Shown here in pieces: positions 7,320 through 17,601 of a DNA stretch of 64,000 nucleotides; positions within the stretch are counted from its first letter, which is position 1; every line of letters begins with the position of its first letter. A program made the position numbers and the translations under genes. The DNA comes from Planctomycetota bacterium (GTDB lineage Bacteria; Planctomycetota; Phycisphaerae; UBA1845; UTPLA1): NCBI GenBank assembly GCA_015654675.1, contig JAATGM010000006.1, forward strand, positions 1 through 64,000. The letters run 5' to 3'. A model generated the notes under the pieces. The model did no database searches. It was given only the letters and a program-made list of their open reading frames with translations, and was not told the DNA's origin.

Positions 7320-10300
7320 ATGTGCACTTCGATTCGAAGCCCGAATCGGCTGATCGGCGGGATTGCGCTCGGCCTAATCTGCCTTGGCGGGCCGCAAGCT
7401 TCGTTTGGGCAGGCGATTCGGTATGTAAATACCGCGGCGCCGGCCGGGGGAAATGGGCTGACTTGGGCGACGGCGTTCCAGTATCTGCAGGATGGCCTCG
7501 CGGCCGCGGCGAGTTCGGGCGGAGCGGTCACGCAGGTTTGGGTGGCGGCGGGGACTTACCGGCCGGATCAGGGCGCGGGGCAAACGCCGGGGGATCGTGC
7601 AGCAGCGTTCGGGCTATTGAATAGCGTGAGCGTATATGGCGGATTCGCGGGGAACGAAACTCTGCTCACTCAGCGGAACTTCACGCTTCATCCAACCATT
7701 CTTTCCGGCGATCTGGCCGGCAATGACGGCACGTTTTTCGAGAACTCGGAAGAGAATAGCTATCACGTCGTGCGGGCGGCGAGTGTCAATGCGGCTGTAC
7801 TGGATGGCTTTCAGATCCGGGGCGGGCGAGCGTCTGCGTCGCCGGCAGCCGGTGGGATCGACCGGGGCGGCGGGTTTTATCTGGTTTCATCGAGCGTCAC
7901 GATCGCGAACTGCAACATCTATCTGAACAAGACGTCTGATGGTGAGGCGCCGCCCTCGAATCTCCGGGACGGAGGCCCGGGCGGCGCGATCTTCGCGCAG
8001 AATTGCACGCTGGTCATGTCGAATTGCAGTCTGAGCAATAATTTCAGCGGGTCTGGGCGGAATTCAAACCAGATTCCGTCCATTGCGGGAAACGCGGGCA
8101 AAGGGGGTTGTGTTTACCTGCAGGCCTGCACCAGCACGTTTACTGCGTGCCAGTTCCTCGGAAATGGAACCGGATCCGGCGGAAGAGGATCCACCGGCAA
8201 CGTACCGGGAATCGGAGGAGATGGCGGAGCGATCTATTTCTCCAACGGCAGCGTTGTGTTCACGCGATGCGATTTCGCCAACAATTTCGCCGGCTTCGGT
8301 ACTCACGCTGATCCCGGGATTGGTTCAGCCGCGGGTAACGGTGGAGCGATTTACAATTCCGGTGCGCCGATCACGATCAGTCAATGCCGCTTCGTCAACA
8401 ACCAGGTTCAGCAGAGTGGAGGTGGTGACTCCAACGGACCCGGCGCCAATGGGAGCGCTGGGGGCGCGCTGGTAATTGTCAGCGGCAGCGCTTCGACGCT
8501 CGTCAATTCCACGTTCGTTGGAAATGTCGCCGGCGCAGGCGGTAACGGCTTCCGTGGCAGTATGGGCGGGTCCGGCGGAGCAGTGTATTTCTCGGTGAAC
8601 GTAGCACCGACGATTGCTAATTGCACGTTCGAGAGCAACCGGGCCGGACCGGGCGGAGGAGGACTGGGTGGTTCGCGCGGCGGTAATGGCGGCGATGGCG
8701 GCGCGGTTTACTACAGCGGCGCGACTCCCACGATTTCGAACTGCATCTTTTATCGAAATCATGCCGGACTGGCCGGGGCTGGATTTCCAGCGGGATTGGC
8801 CGGGCGGGGCGACGCGGTTTATGGAGCCTCCGGCGCGGCCGTGACGGTCTCGCACAGTGATATCGAGGGTGGTCAGTCGAGCGTGGTTGCCGCGGGCGGG
8901 CTTAACTGGCTGCCGGGGAATATCAACGCAGACCCGCAGTATCGGGACATTGACGGGGCGGACAACGTCACCGGCACCCTTGACGACGACCTGCGGCTGA
9001 CAGTGCATTCACCTTGCGTGGATGCCGGAGACAACGCACGCGTTCCGGTGGGTGTGACGGTTGATCTCGCTGGAAATCCGCGATTCACAGATTCGCTTCC
9101 TGTAACGGACTGCCAGTATGCACCGGGGACTTGCGGGACGGCGCCAATCGTGGACATGGGGGCGTATGAGCTCACGTGTCTTGAGGACAGCGACGGGGAC
9201 GGGGTGTGTGACGCGAATGACAACTGCCCGGCGTTGGCTTCGGCGAATCAGCAGGACTCTGACGGCGATGGATTTGGCGACGTTTGCGACAACTGCCCGT
9301 CGGTTCAGAACCCGAGCCAGGCGAATCTGGACGGCGACGTTTTCGGCGACGCATGTGACAACTGCCCATCGTTTCCATCGTCGAACGGGGCGGACGGCGA
9401 CGGCGATGGCGTGGGCGACGCGTGCGACAATTGCCCGTTCGTTCAGAATGCCGATCAGGCCAACAGTGATGGGGACGCGTTCGGGAACGCGTGCGATAAT
9501 TGTCCGAATCTAGCGTCGCCAAATCTGAAAGACAGCGACGGCGACGGCGTGGGGGATGCGTGCGACAACTGCATCTCGATTCCCAATCCGGATCAGGCGA
9601 ACAGTGACGGGGATGCATACGGCGATGCGTGCGACAACTGCCCGCACTTCGCGTCTTCCAATTTGCAGGATAGCGACGGGGACGGTGTGGGAGACGTTTG
9701 CGACAATTGCCCAATTCCGAATCCGGACCAGGCCAACGCCGACGGCGATCCATTCGGCGACGCCTGCGATAACTGTCCATTGGCGTACTATCCGACGCAG
9801 GTGGACTCCGATGGCGACGGTGTCGGCGACGCCTGTGACAACTGCATCAGCGTCGCCAATCCGAGTCAGGCCGATTGCGATCACAATGGAATAGGGGACG
9901 CCTGCGAGCCGCAAACGGCGGACACCGATGGAGATGGGATCAACGATTCGTGCGACAACTGTCCAATGACGCCGAATCCGACGCAGACGGATAGCGACGG
10001 CGACTCGATTGGCGATGCATGTGACAATTGTCCGCAAATCTTCAATCTGAATCAGGCGGACTGCGATGGGAATGGCGTCGGGGACGTCTGCGACGTTAAC
10101 GGGGCCGACTGTAATGGCAACGGTGTCGTGGATATGTGTGAGCTGGCGACGGTCAGCTTTGCACCGCCACAGACGTACGCGGTCGGCGACCATCCGACGG
10201 CTGCGACGGCTTTTGATATCGAGCAAGACGGCGATGTTGATGTGCTGGTGGCGAATTACGCCGGCAATAGTGTTTCGGTATTGCTCAATGACGTTGACGG

Positions 10301-12332
10301 GAGCGTGTTTTACGACGGGACTGGGCTGACATCCGCGGCCGGGCCATTCTCGATCGCATCGGCTGATTTCAATTCGGACGGGCTGGGTGACGCGATTGTC
10401 GCGTGCACCGATGCCAATTCGATCAATTTGTTTCTCAATAACGGCATGGGCGGACTGAATCCGGGTGGAAACTATTCTGTGGCCGGTGGGCCTATTTCGG
10501 TCATTGCAGCCGATCTGGATGGTGACGGCCGGGCTGACATTGCCACAGCGGACTTTTCGCTCGATCGCGTGAGCGTCTTGTGGAACAAAGGCGGGAGTGG
10601 CGCCGGCTGGCTTGGATTGATGCCGGCGGTGAGCTTTACGGCAGGCGATAGTCCGCAATCGGTGGTGGCGGCTGACCTGGATGGTGACGGCCGACTCGAC
10701 CTTGTGACCGCGAATGCAAACTCCAACTCAGTGACGGTGATGCGCAATTTGGGCGGCCGGTTGTTCGGCGCGCCGCAGTCATTCGCAGTGGGCTCAGTGC
10801 CGGTGTCGGTGGTCGCGGCGGATTTGAATGGGGACGGCCGCGTGGATCTTGCGGCGGCGAATCTTGGGTCTGCAAATGTATCGGTGCTGATCAATCTGGG
10901 CGGCGGATCGTTTGCGGCGGCGGTGAATTATTCGGCGGGATTGCAACCGTCGGCGGTGGTCGCGGCTGATCTGTCGGGCGACGGTCGACCGGAGCTGGTG
11001 GTGTGCAACAGCGGGTCGGCGAGTTTGTCGGTGTTTGTGAATCGAGCGTCGGCGGGATTCGGGGCAGCCCAGACGGTCGCGGTGCCGGCCGGGGCGTTGA
11101 CGCCGGTGGTCGCGGACTTCAATTTCGATGGCGCGCTCGACCTCGCGGTTCCCAATCGGAATGCGGATACGGCGACGGTGCTCATCAATACCAGTCCCGC
11201 GCCCATGGCCGCGGACTGCAACGGCGACGGAGTTCCGGACGCGTGCAATCTGGCGAGCGGTACGAGCGCGGACGGTGACTCGAACGGACAGCCGGACGAG
11301 TGCCAGCTGGTCGCGAATCTTTCGATGACGACCCTGTGTGGTTCAAGCTCTTTGACGGGCGTCGGATTGCTGTCGTTTTCGAATGAGGGGCCGGCGGGCG
11401 ATGCGGGCTGCACCGGCGAGATTGAGTCGCGAATGTTCGCGGGACGGACCGGCGTGGGCGACGCTCCGCTCTGGCAGGTGGGATCTGATTGCGGGCAATC
11501 ACTCTTCGGCGGCGTGCTCGGCAGTCCGGAATCGGTGCTGGTTGATGTTGGCAATGCGTGGGGGCCGCCCTACGGCACGCCGAATGTGCTGCTGATCGGC
11601 GGGCGGATTGGATCGCAGGATCAGTTGTATGTCACCGACGGGTTGGATAGTTCGGTCTGCGAGCAGTTAACCGGCTCGGTAGGCCGGATCGGTCAAATGG
11701 CGCTTGCGCCAGACGGCCGACTGTTCCTCGGAAGCGTTGAGGGGGCTTGCGTTCAGGTTGCGCAAGGTGGCGTGATCTCGCCCTTGTATTGTGCGGTCGG
11801 CGCTTCGCTGCGCGCGGTGGCGCTCGATTCGGCCGGGAATATTTTCGTGACTGGCGCAGCGGACGGCATGCTTCGCAAATTGTCTCCCGCCGGCGCACTT
11901 ATGAATGGAAGCGTCGCGACGGGGTTGCATGGCGCGATCAGTCAGGCGTTTGCGCCGGCGGGGCCTTATCGGGGGCATCTGTACGTCGCGTGCGGTGCGC
12001 CGGGGAACCGCGTGGTTGAAGTGGACGTCGCGACCGGCGTCTGTCATGACGTGCTTCATAACGTGCCTGTATACGGCATCGCGTTCGATCCAAATGGGGT
12101 GATGTACGTGTCGGTGCCGTCGGCGAACCGCGTATTGCGAATCCTGCCTACCGTTCGCGGGGACGTCAGCGGCGACGGGATTGTAAGCCCGGCGGATGTG
12201 GCGGGGTTCGCGGCCGCGATTGTTTCAAGTTCGAACGCGCCGAAGCCGCTAATCGTCGCGGATATGAATGGCGATGGATGCGTTAATGGATTGGATGTGT
12301 CGGCATTTGCGGCGGCGGTGGTGGGGCCGTAA
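7320..12332 (+). CDS. Giant multi-domain surface protein: beta-helix, thrombospondin type 3 repeats, FG-GAP repeats, propeller, dockerin
   Basis: A 1670-residue exported protein. The ATG at 7320 follows a GGAGGGAG site; six upstream in-frame codons are less likely. Domains in order: signal peptide ending near ASFGQA; a right-handed parallel beta-helix of the planctomycete type ([19 protein letters not shown] start, repeated GGAIY/SNCTF coils, to about residue 620); 12 calcium-binding thrombospondin type 3 repeats with 12 DNC motifs (623-940); FG-GAP/VCBS repeats (AADLDGDGR-type, about 945-1300); a region like a six-bladed propeller (1330-1610); and a dockerin-like pair of EF-hand loops ([13 protein letters not shown] and [12 protein letters not shown]). 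Calcium-stabilised, probably surface or matrix located, adhesive or structural. Its flanks carry direct repeats (6941-7036 and 12358-12455). Confidence 0.85.
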   Translation: MCTSIRSPNRLIGGIALGLICLGGPQASFGQAIRYVNTAAPAGGNGLTWATAFQYLQDGLAAAASSGGAVTQVWVAAGTYRPDQGAGQTPGDRAAAFGLLNSVSVYGGFAGNETLLTQRNFTLHPTILSGDLAGNDGTFFENSEENSYHVVRAASVNAAVLDGFQIRGGRASASPAAGGIDRGGGFYLVSSSVTIANCNIYLNKTSDGEAPPSNLRDGGPGGAIFAQNCTLVMSNCSLSNNFSGSGRNSNQIPSIAGNAGKGGCVYLQACTSTFTACQFLGNGTGSGGRGSTGNVPGIGGDGGAIYFSNGSVVFTRCDFANNFAGFGTHADPGIGSAAGNGGAIYNSGAPITISQCRFVNNQVQQSGGGDSNGPGANGSAGGALVIVSGSASTLVNSTFVGNVAGAGGNGFRGSMGGSGGAVYFSVNVAPTIANCTFESNRAGPGGGGLGGSRGGNGGDGGAVYYSGATPTISNCIFYRNHAGLAGAGFPAGLAGRGDAVYGASGAAVTVSHSDIEGGQSSVVAAGGLNWLPGNINADPQYRDIDGADNVTGTLDDDLRLTVHSPCVDAGDNARVPVGVTVDLAGNPRFTDSLPVTDCQYAPGTCGTAPIVDMGAYELTCLEDSDGDGVCDANDNCPALASANQQDSDGDGFGDVCDNCPSVQNPSQANLDGDVFGDACDNCPSFPSSNGADGDGDGVGDACDNCPFVQNADQANSDGDAFGNACDNCPNLASPNLKDSDGDGVGDACDNCISIPNPDQANSDGDAYGDACDNCPHFASSNLQDSDGDGVGDVCDNCPIPNPDQANADGDPFGDACDNCPLAYYPTQVDSDGDGVGDACDNCISVANPSQADCDHNGIGDACEPQTADTDGDGINDSCDNCPMTPNPTQTDSDGDSIGDACDNCPQIFNLNQADCDGNGVGDVCDVNGADCNGNGVVDMCELATVSFAPPQTYAVGDHPTAATAFDIEQDGDVDVLVANYAGNSVSVLLNDVDGSVFYDGTGLTSAAGPFSIASADFNSDGLGDAIVACTDANSINLFLNNGMGGLNPGGNYSVAGGPISVIAADLDGDGRADIATADFSLDRVSVLWNKGGSGAGWLGLMPAVSFTAGDSPQSVVAADLDGDGRLDLVTANANSNSVTVMRNLGGRLFGAPQSFAVGSVPVSVVAADLNGDGRVDLAAANLGSANVSVLINLGGGSFAAAVNYSAGLQPSAVVAADLSGDGRPELVVCNSGSASLSVFVNRASAGFGAAQTVAVPAGALTPVVADFNFDGALDLAVPNRNADTATVLINTSPAPMAADCNGDGVPDACNLASGTSADGDSNGQPDECQLVANLSMTTLCGSSSLTGVGLLSFSNEGPAGDAGCTGEIESRMFAGRTGVGDAPLWQVGSDCGQSLFGGVLGSPESVLVDVGNAWGPPYGTPNVLLIGGRIGSQDQLYVTDGLDSSVCEQLTGSVGRIGQMALAPDGRLFLGSVEGACVQVAQGGVISPLYCAVGASLRAVALDSAGNIFVTGAADGMLRKLSPAGALMNGSVATGLHGAISQAFAPAGPYRGHLYVACGAPGNRVVEVDVATGVCHDVLHNVPVYGIAFDPNGVMYVSVPSANRVLRILPTVRGDVSGDGIVSPADVAGFAAAIVSSSNAPKPLIVADMNGDGCVNGLDVSAFAAAVVGP
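9186..10142 (+). repeat. Tandem thrombospondin type 3 repeats with a two-unit super-repeat
   Basis: Inside the giant protein gene. Two 23-residue unit types alternate: an A unit of the form [20 protein letters not shown] and a B unit of the form [22 protein letters not shown]. About four AB pairs follow each other with a period of 46 residues (138 bases) before the last, more divergent units. The nucleotide sequence follows the same period, suggesting growth by duplication of pairs. Confidence 0.75.
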
Positions 12333-12357
12333 CGCGGGATGCGAAATATTTTCTTGC

Positions 12358-12455
12358 GATCAGTTCAGGGCTGCTGCGACGGTGGGGAGAATTTTCAGCA
12401 CGCCGTTGAGTCGGGCGTGGCGGAAGATGTCGGCAATGACGGGGGTTGGGGCGGC
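12358..12455 (+). repeat. Direct repeat copy 2, the 3' end of the intact STAS gene
   Basis: Copy 2 of the repeat described at 6941-7036. Here it is functional coding sequence: the last third of the STAS gene, read on the minus strand. That the functional gene end is one of the two repeats resembles the outcome of an insertion that restores a gene's 3' end, though simple duplication explains it as well. Confidence 0.65.
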
Positions 12456-12695
12456 GATTCGCAGAGCGCATTTTTGAGCACGCAGTTTCACATCCAGCTT
12501 CAGCAGTGAGCCGATTCCCGCACTGGAGACGGCCGAGACTTCGCTCATATCGATGACCAGTACAGGCGGTTTGGATGAGGCCGCCTCGAAGGCCTGCTTC
12601 TCAAACTCGGCGACTTCGGAATAGGTAATCTGGCCGGTGACTTTGAGGACCGCGGCGGTTCCCTCGTTGGCGATGCTGCAGGCGATATCGCTCAT
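12360..12695 (-). CDS. STAS domain protein (anti-sigma factor antagonist-like)
   Basis: 111 residues, the size of a lone STAS domain such as SpoIIAA/RsbV, which bind and release anti-sigma kinases or act in bacterial signalling switches. The fold landmarks are present: TGQITYSEVAEFEKQ (first helix), VLVIDMSEVSAVSSAGIGSL containing the serine of the phospho-acceptor loop, and the C-terminal PTPVIADIFRHARL helix. The ATG at 12695 has a GAGGAG ribosome site at proper distance and lies 4 bases after the stop of the transglutaminase gene, so it is the last gene of that operon. No anti-sigma kinase (RsbW-like) is adjacent. Its 3' end exists as a degraded copy at 6941. Confidence 0.85.
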   Translation of the reverse strand: MSDIACSIANEGTAAVLKVTGQITYSEVAEFEKQAFEAASSKPPVLVIDMSEVSAVSSAGIGSLLKLDVKLRAQKCALRIAAPTPVIADIFRHARLNGVLKILPTVAAALN

Positions 12696-12699
12696 GCGT

Positions 12700-13560
12700 T
12701 CAATCTCCTCGGGCGCGTTCGACGTCGACGTGGACGTCCATGGTCTGGTTGGCGGCGCCTTTGAATACGCCGCGGTTGGGCGGGACATCCTTATAGTCGC
12801 GGCCGACGGCGACGCGGATGTGACGGTCGCCTGCAACGGTGTTGTTGGATGGGTCGAAGCCGATCCAGCCGGTATGCGGGACGAAGGCCTCGGCCCATGC
12901 GTGGGTGGCGCCGTGGCCGGTTGGTTCGGCGTCGTCGGTGCGGTGGTAGAGATAGCCGCTGACGTATCGAGCGGGGATTCTCAGGCCGCGGGCTAGGGCG
13001 ATGAAGGCGTGGGCGAAGTCCTGGCAGACGCCGCTTTGTTTTTCGAGGCATTCGTCGATGGGAGAGTCGACGCGGGTGCTGCCGCGGTCGTAGCGAACGT
13101 GGGCGTGGAGGGCTTCACGGGCATTGTTAAGGACGGTGAGCGGGTCGGCATCGCGGCGGAGTCCGGCGCTTTCGGCGAAGGCGCTGAGACGTTCGGATGG
13201 GATCGCGTAGTGACTGGGATGGAGCCAATCCCAGAACTCGGCCCGATCGGCGAGGGCGTCCAACTGCTCCCATGCGGCGGGGTCTGGGGCGGTTGGCGCG
13301 GGGGCGGCGGCGTGAGTTTCGACGAGGGCGGCCGCGGTGACCTCCAGTCGATCGTGGATCCCGGGAATGTCAAAATGTTGCACGACGTTGCCGAGGTGGT
13401 CGGTGTAGGAACGGGTGTGGGCGGCAGGGAGCGTCGAGAGATCGAACTCGAGGCAGCGCTGGCCCGCGTCGGAACGCGGACGCATCCGCAACTCCATCAT
13501 GCTTTCGCGGATGGGTTGATCGTATTGGAAAGCGGTGACATGGCGGATTCGATAGAGCAT
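12700..13560 (-). CDS. Transglutaminase-like cysteine peptidase family protein
   Basis: Bacterial transglutaminase-like protein (SCP1.201/Tgase type) of 286 residues. It has the bacterial Tgase N-terminal beta domain (MLYRIRHVTAFQYD) and the catalytic triad: Cys179 in SGVCQDFAHAF, His220 in GATHAWAEAF and Asp236 in GWIGFDPSNN. Such proteins cleave or transfer amide bonds. The start at 13560 matches the usual family beginning and has an AGAGGA site about a dozen bases upstream; an ATG at 13590 adds 10 residues without a ribosome site. It sits between alpha-E and STAS genes in a four-gene minus-strand unit. In other genomes the trio ATP-grasp/alpha-E/transglutaminase is recurrent and proposed to form and trim peptide-like amide products; the true substrate is unknown. 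Confidence 0.9.
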   Translation of the reverse strand: MLYRIRHVTAFQYDQPIRESMMELRMRPRSDAGQRCLEFDLSTLPAAHTRSYTDHLGNVVQHFDIPGIHDRLEVTAAALVETHAAAPAPTAPDPAAWEQLDALADRAEFWDWLHPSHYAIPSERLSAFAESAGLRRDADPLTVLNNAREALHAHVRYDRGSTRVDSPIDECLEKQSGVCQDFAHAFIALARGLRIPARYVSGYLYHRTDDAEPTGHGATHAWAEAFVPHTGWIGFDPSNNTVAGDRHIRVAVGRDYKDVPPNRGVFKGAANQTMDVHVDVERARGD

Positions 13561-13610
13561 GACTGGCTGTAATCCTCTGTCTTCCAGCATTTACCAAAAG
13601 TTCGCAGGCG

Positions 13611-14594
13611 TCATTGGGCACCGGCCAGTTCGCCCTGGAGCACGGCGCCCACGGTGTAGCCGATGTATTGGTTGTAGACGGCGTCGTGCACGGCGGCGAG
13701 CGTGGTGACGACCTTGTTCAAGCATTTGTCGAGATCGTTGGCGAGGACTTCGTCGATGGTGTCGTAGGCGAGGTCGGCGTTGAGCCGGCCGGCGAGGCGG
13801 TGGCCCTGGGCGGTTCGCGACGTGCCGGTCCAGCCGGCGATGCCGGTAATGGCCTTGTCGACCTGTCGCGCACAAAAATGGACCGCGTGGGGAAACTCGA
13901 CGTTGAGCAGGAGGAAATCGAGGATGCGGCGCGGCTGCAATTCGACGGTGTGGACGCGGCAATAGGACTCGTAGGCAGTGGCCATTCGCAACAGGCCGGC
14001 CCATGAGACGAAATCGGAAGGCGTTGCCTCAACAAGCGCATCGGCGCCCTTGATGCCGAAGTGCGAATCGAGCAGCCAGGCCAGTGCGATGGCGCGTTCG
14101 AGATAACGGCCGAGGCGAATGAACTGCCAACCCTCGCCGTGATTCATGGCCGAGTCGGAGAGTCCGGCGACGAGCTGCGCGCCGCGCTGCACGCTGTGGA
14201 AAAAGGCGTGAGGTCCGGACTGCCAGAGGCGATCGATGCTCATTTCGCGGACGGCGAGGTAGAGGTTGTTGATCTCCTCCCACATTTCCGAGGGGATTTG
14301 CTCGCGGATCTGGCGGGCGTTTTCGCGGGCCTGGCCGACGCATGCGACGATGGAGCCGGCGTTGTGCGGATCGAAGGCGAGCGCGCGGGTGACGGCGCCG
14401 GCGTCGGCGGCGACTTCGGCGGGCATTTCAAAGCGGAGACTGTTGAGCAGGCAGAACCAGCCGACGGTGGCGGTGTGTGGCGCTACGTCTAGAGCGATGT
14501 GGAGCTGGACGTCGAGCAGGCGGGCGGTGTGCTCGGCGCGCTCGAGATAGCGGCTCATCCAGTAAAGCGAATCGGCTACGCGTGAGAGCATCAT
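13611..14594 (-). CDS. Alpha-E domain protein (DUF403)
   Basis: 327 residues, all-helical, with the hallmark start LSRVADSLYWMSRYLERAEH of the alpha-E superfamily. The family has no settled biochemical function. It is nearly always encoded beside circularly permuted ATP-grasp and transglutaminase genes, as here, and has been suggested to act with the ligase in peptide synthesis. Two Met codons stand at the start; the first is given. The gene lies 40 bases after the ATP-grasp gene and 50 bases before the transglutaminase gene. No unusual composition. Confidence 0.9.
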   Translation of the reverse strand: MMLSRVADSLYWMSRYLERAEHTARLLDVQLHIALDVAPHTATVGWFCLLNSLRFEMPAEVAADAGAVTRALAFDPHNAGSIVACVGQARENARQIREQIPSEMWEEINNLYLAVREMSIDRLWQSGPHAFFHSVQRGAQLVAGLSDSAMNHGEGWQFIRLGRYLERAIALAWLLDSHFGIKGADALVEATPSDFVSWAGLLRMATAYESYCRVHTVELQPRRILDFLLLNVEFPHAVHFCARQVDKAITGIAGWTGTSRTAQGHRLAGRLNADLAYDTIDEVLANDLDKCLNKVVTTLAAVHDAVYNQYIGYTVGAVLQGELAGAQ

Positions 14595-14633
14595 GGTCGC
14601 ACATTGGGTCGGCCCGGTCGGGGCCGGTCAGGG

Positions 14634-16100
14634 TCAACTGTCGGGTGAGTCATTCAGAACCCACGTATCCTTGCTGCCGCCGCCCTGGGATGAATTAACG
14701 ACCAGCGAACCTTTGCGAAGGGCCACGCGGGTGAGGCCGCCGGGAATGATCCGGGCGTGCGCGCCAAAGAGGATGTAGACACGCAGGTCGATGTGGCGCG
14801 GTTCGATGTTGCCTTCGAGGAAGCAGGGCGCGACGGAGAGCGACAGCGTCGGCTGGGCGATGTAGTTGCGCGGGTGGGCGTTGATCTTTTCGCGGAATTC
14901 GTCGCGCTGCGTCTGCGTTGAATGCGGGCCGATCAGCATTCCGTAGCCGCCGGACTCGCCGACGGCCTTGACGACGAGCTTGTCCAGATTCTTGAGGGCG
15001 TGATCGCGCTCGGCCGGGCGCGTCATGAGGTAGGTCTCGACGTTGTCGACGATCGGGTCTTCCTTCAGGTAGTAGCGAATGATTTCGGGGACGTAGGCGT
15101 AGACGGCTTTGTCGTCGGCGACGCCGGTGCCGGGGGCGTTGGCCAGGGTGACATTGCCGGCGCGGTAGGCGTTCATGAGGCCGGGGACGCCGAGCATGGA
15201 GTCTTCGCGGAAGGCCATGGGATCGATGAAGTCGTCGTCGATGCGGCGATAGATGACATGAACGCGGCGGAGGCCGGCGGTGGTTCGTTCGTAGACGATG
15301 TTGTCGTGGACGACGAGGTCGCGGCCTTCGACGAGTTGGATGCCCATCTGGCGCGCGAGGAATGCGTGCTCGAAGTAGGCGGAGTTATAGATGCCGGGGG
15401 ACAGCAGGACGATGCGGGCGGCGGCCTGTGAGACCGGCGCGACCTCCCGCAGACATGCGAGCAGCTCCTGGCCGTAGTGGTCGATGGGGCGGACGTCGTA
15501 GTCGCGGAAGATGTTGGGGAAGACGCGCTTCATCACCTGGCGATTCGAGAGCATGTAGGAGACGCCGCTGGGGACGCGGAGATTGTCTTCCAGGACGGCG
15601 AAGCGGCCGTCGGGGGTGCGGACGAGATCGGTGCCGACCACGGTGAGGTAGTTGCCGCGCGGCGGGTCGATGCCGCGCATTTCGCGGCGGTAGTGTTTGC
15701 AACTGTAGACAAGGTCAGCGGGGACGATTCCGTCGGCGATGATTTTTGCGTCGTGGTAGAGGTCGTGGAGGAACAAATTGAGGGCGGTGATGCGCTGGGT
15801 CATGCCGCGCGCGAGGACGTCCCACTCGGCGGCGGTGACGATGCGCGGCAGGACGTCGTAGGGAAAGATGCGTTCGGTGCCGGTTTTCTCGCCATAGACG
15901 GTGAAGGTGATGCCCTGCTGGAGGAAGGAGAGGTCGGCGGCCTGCTGGCGGCGCTGGATTTCCTCGGTGCCCAACTCTTTAAGACGATCCTGCAGTATGC
16001 GATAGTGCGAGCGCGGTGCGCCGGCCGATTCGTACATCTCGTTGTACGGAGTGTCGAGGACGTGTCCGCCGGCGGCGGATTCGAGAGATTGTGGGACCAT
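14634..16100 (-). CDS. Circularly permuted ATP-grasp family protein (DUF404/DUF407)
   Basis: 488 residues, close to the family norm. Conserved blocks seen in order: [37 protein letters not shown], the [20 protein letters not shown] segment in two parts, [31 protein letters not shown] and [14 protein letters not shown], with the late glycine/serine loop [13 protein letters not shown]. These define the circularly permuted ATP-grasp group, predicted to activate a carboxylate through acyl-phosphate and join it to an amine. It is the first gene of the minus-strand unit with alpha-E, transglutaminase and STAS genes. The ATG at 16100 is the most upstream; the homologous part starts by residue 20. 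Confidence 0.9.
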   Translation of the reverse strand: MVPQSLESAAGGHVLDTPYNEMYESAGAPRSHYRILQDRLKELGTEEIQRRQQAADLSFLQQGITFTVYGEKTGTERIFPYDVLPRIVTAAEWDVLARGMTQRITALNLFLHDLYHDAKIIADGIVPADLVYSCKHYRREMRGIDPPRGNYLTVVGTDLVRTPDGRFAVLEDNLRVPSGVSYMLSNRQVMKRVFPNIFRDYDVRPIDHYGQELLACLREVAPVSQAAARIVLLSPGIYNSAYFEHAFLARQMGIQLVEGRDLVVHDNIVYERTTAGLRRVHVIYRRIDDDFIDPMAFREDSMLGVPGLMNAYRAGNVTLANAPGTGVADDKAVYAYVPEIIRYYLKEDPIVDNVETYLMTRPAERDHALKNLDKLVVKAVGESGGYGMLIGPHSTQTQRDEFREKINAHPRNYIAQPTLSLSVAPCFLEGNIEPRHIDLRVYILFGAHARIIPGGLTRVALRKGSLVVNSSQGGGSKDTWVLNDSPDS

Positions 16101-16222
16101 GCCTGGGCTCGCGGTGGCCGATCTTCAAATTGCTTCGGGGCGGATGAAGCAGCGGGGCAGTATAGCGGATCGACTTGCGAAGTTGGATGCGCGTTGCGGT
16201 TGTCGTCGGGGCGCTGGCGCGG

Positions 16223-16771
16223 TCAGGACTTTGAGATGGTGCGATCAGGCGGCGGAGATTGAACGACGCGGCGGGCGTCGAGGATGGTTCCGCATTCGGG
16301 GCAGCGCGGGCGCGTCAGAGCGTAGAGTGGGTAGCCGCATTCGCAGTAGCGGGCGGGGTCGGGGCGATCGACCCTGCGCCAATTTGAGGCGACGGCGACG
16401 GTCCCCGTTCCGACGATTGCATAGCCGAGCCACGCGATGACGAGGATGGGGTGGATGGACTTGGCGAGGAAAGGGAGTGTCCACGTCAGGGGGTTGGGGT
16501 TGGCGATGCAGAGGCGGGCGAGGATGAGGGCGGCGGTCATGAGGATGGCGCCGAGCCAGGCCGTCCAGAAGCGCGGGTAGGCGAAGGCCACCGCGACGGC
16601 GACGAGCGGCATGAAGAGATTGATGCAGGCGAATGCGCCGAGGCCGGGGCGGATGCCGATGCGCGCGGCGGTGGTTTGCAGTGTGGGGAGCAATGCGCCG
16701 AGGATCGCGCCGGCGAAGGTGTAGGCGGCGAGGGCCAAGGGCCAGCGGTCGGGGTCGATGAGGCGCGGCAT
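16223..16771 (-). CDS. Membrane protein with C-terminal zinc ribbon
   Basis: 182 residues of unknown function. Four hydrophobic helices cover residues 10-140 (first LALAAYTFAGAILGALLP). The tail is a zinc ribbon, CECGYPLYALTRPRCPECG, a module found repeatedly in small planctomycete membrane proteins. The start has only a weak ribosome site. The downstream neighbour on the same strand (16822) is a separate membrane protein. A similar ribbon occurs in the gene at 34189, so these belong to a lineage-specific group. Confidence 0.6.
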   Translation of the reverse strand: MPRLIDPDRWPLALAAYTFAGAILGALLPTLQTTAARIGIRPGLGAFACINLFMPLVAVAVAFAYPRFWTAWLGAILMTAALILARLCIANPNPLTWTLPFLAKSIHPILVIAWLGYAIVGTGTVAVASNWRRVDRPDPARYCECGYPLYALTRPRCPECGTILDARRVVQSPPPDRTISKS

Positions 16772-16821
16772 GGTGCTTCAGTTGCTACGTCGGCAATGGG
16801 TGGTTGGTTCAGTTCGTGAAT

Positions 16822-17427
16822 TCATGCCTTGGGTGATTCGGAAATACTGACCAATTGGTTCGGGTCGCACCGGATAAGGGCTTGTTCGAGCAGTGGACGG
16901 ATCGCGGCCTGCGTTGTCTCGCTGCGCTTAACACAGTGCTTGAACGGCAGCAGTCCGATACGCAGCGATGCGATCCTCGCGGATTGTCGATTTGTGCCGA
17001 TGCGGATGAGAAATGGGATGGAGGGTCGATTAGGATGGCGCGGGCAATTGCTCCAGATCACTTCCATGTCCCATCGTGGCGTCCGGTCAGGACGCGAGCG
17101 GTATTGAACCACTTCGACGGCGTGTGGTTCGAGCAGCGGGACGACGTTATTTTCGATGAGCGGCGCCCAGCCCCTGCGGCGTGAGTAGACCAGGACTACC
17201 TTGCCGGCGAGGCGTTGACGAGCGCGGCGGATGTGCGGGGCGCGGCGGGCGAAGTCCCAGAGCACGAGCAACGCCACCGCCAGGGCAGCCGATGCGAAGA
17301 CGTACCCGACCATAGTTCTGGCCCGGTTGGAGAACCACAGCAATGCCGCTACGGCCAGAAGAATTGCCACGGGCTTCATCCAATTGAAGTCCGCGCGGCG
17401 GGGCGGGGCTGGGGATTCAGATTTCAT
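16822..17427 (-). CDS. Hypothetical protein with two N-terminal membrane helices
   Basis: Not recognised. From the ATG at 17427 (GGGAG site about 10 bases upstream) the 201-residue product has a short proline-rich leader, two hydrophobic helices (PVAILLAVAALLWF and VGYVFASAALAVALLVLWD) and a soluble, arginine-rich, probably cytoplasmic domain with strands such as KVVLVYSRRRGW and MEVIWSN. An ATG at 17481 would add 18 residues without a ribosome site. The codon use is less extreme than its neighbours. Nothing links it to a pathway. Confidence 0.55.
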   Translation of the reverse strand: MKSESPAPPRRADFNWMKPVAILLAVAALLWFSNRARTMVGYVFASAALAVALLVLWDFARRAPHIRRARQRLAGKVVLVYSRRRGWAPLIENNVVPLLEPHAVEVVQYRSRPDRTPRWDMEVIWSNCPRHPNRPSIPFLIRIGTNRQSARIASLRIGLLPFKHCVKRSETTQAAIRPLLEQALIRCDPNQLVSISESPKA

Positions 17428-17517
17428 CTGCGCATCGCTCCCTGACACTGAGCCGTAGGCAATGCCGGTAGCGGTGATCATACGCCGTCTTGGATGCGTT
17501 CGGTGGGAGGGCGGCGG

Positions 17518-17574
17518 GAGTAGGAGTAAGAGCAGGATTAAGATTACGAGTAAGAGTATGAGTACAAGTATGAG
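17518..17574. repeat. Degenerate GAGTAA-type hexamer tandem repeat
   Basis: About nine and a half tandem hexamers of the form GAGTAR (variants GAGTAG, GAGTAA, GAGCAG, GATTAA, GATTAC, GAGTAT, GAGTAC, AAGTAT) lie between the end of the pseudopilin gene and the start of the hypothetical gene at 16822-17427. The tract is A/G and T rich in an otherwise G+C-rich region. No function is evident. Confidence 0.75.
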
Positions 17575-17601
17575 ATTGGGCGGGCGTTTGGCGAGCGAGA
17601 C

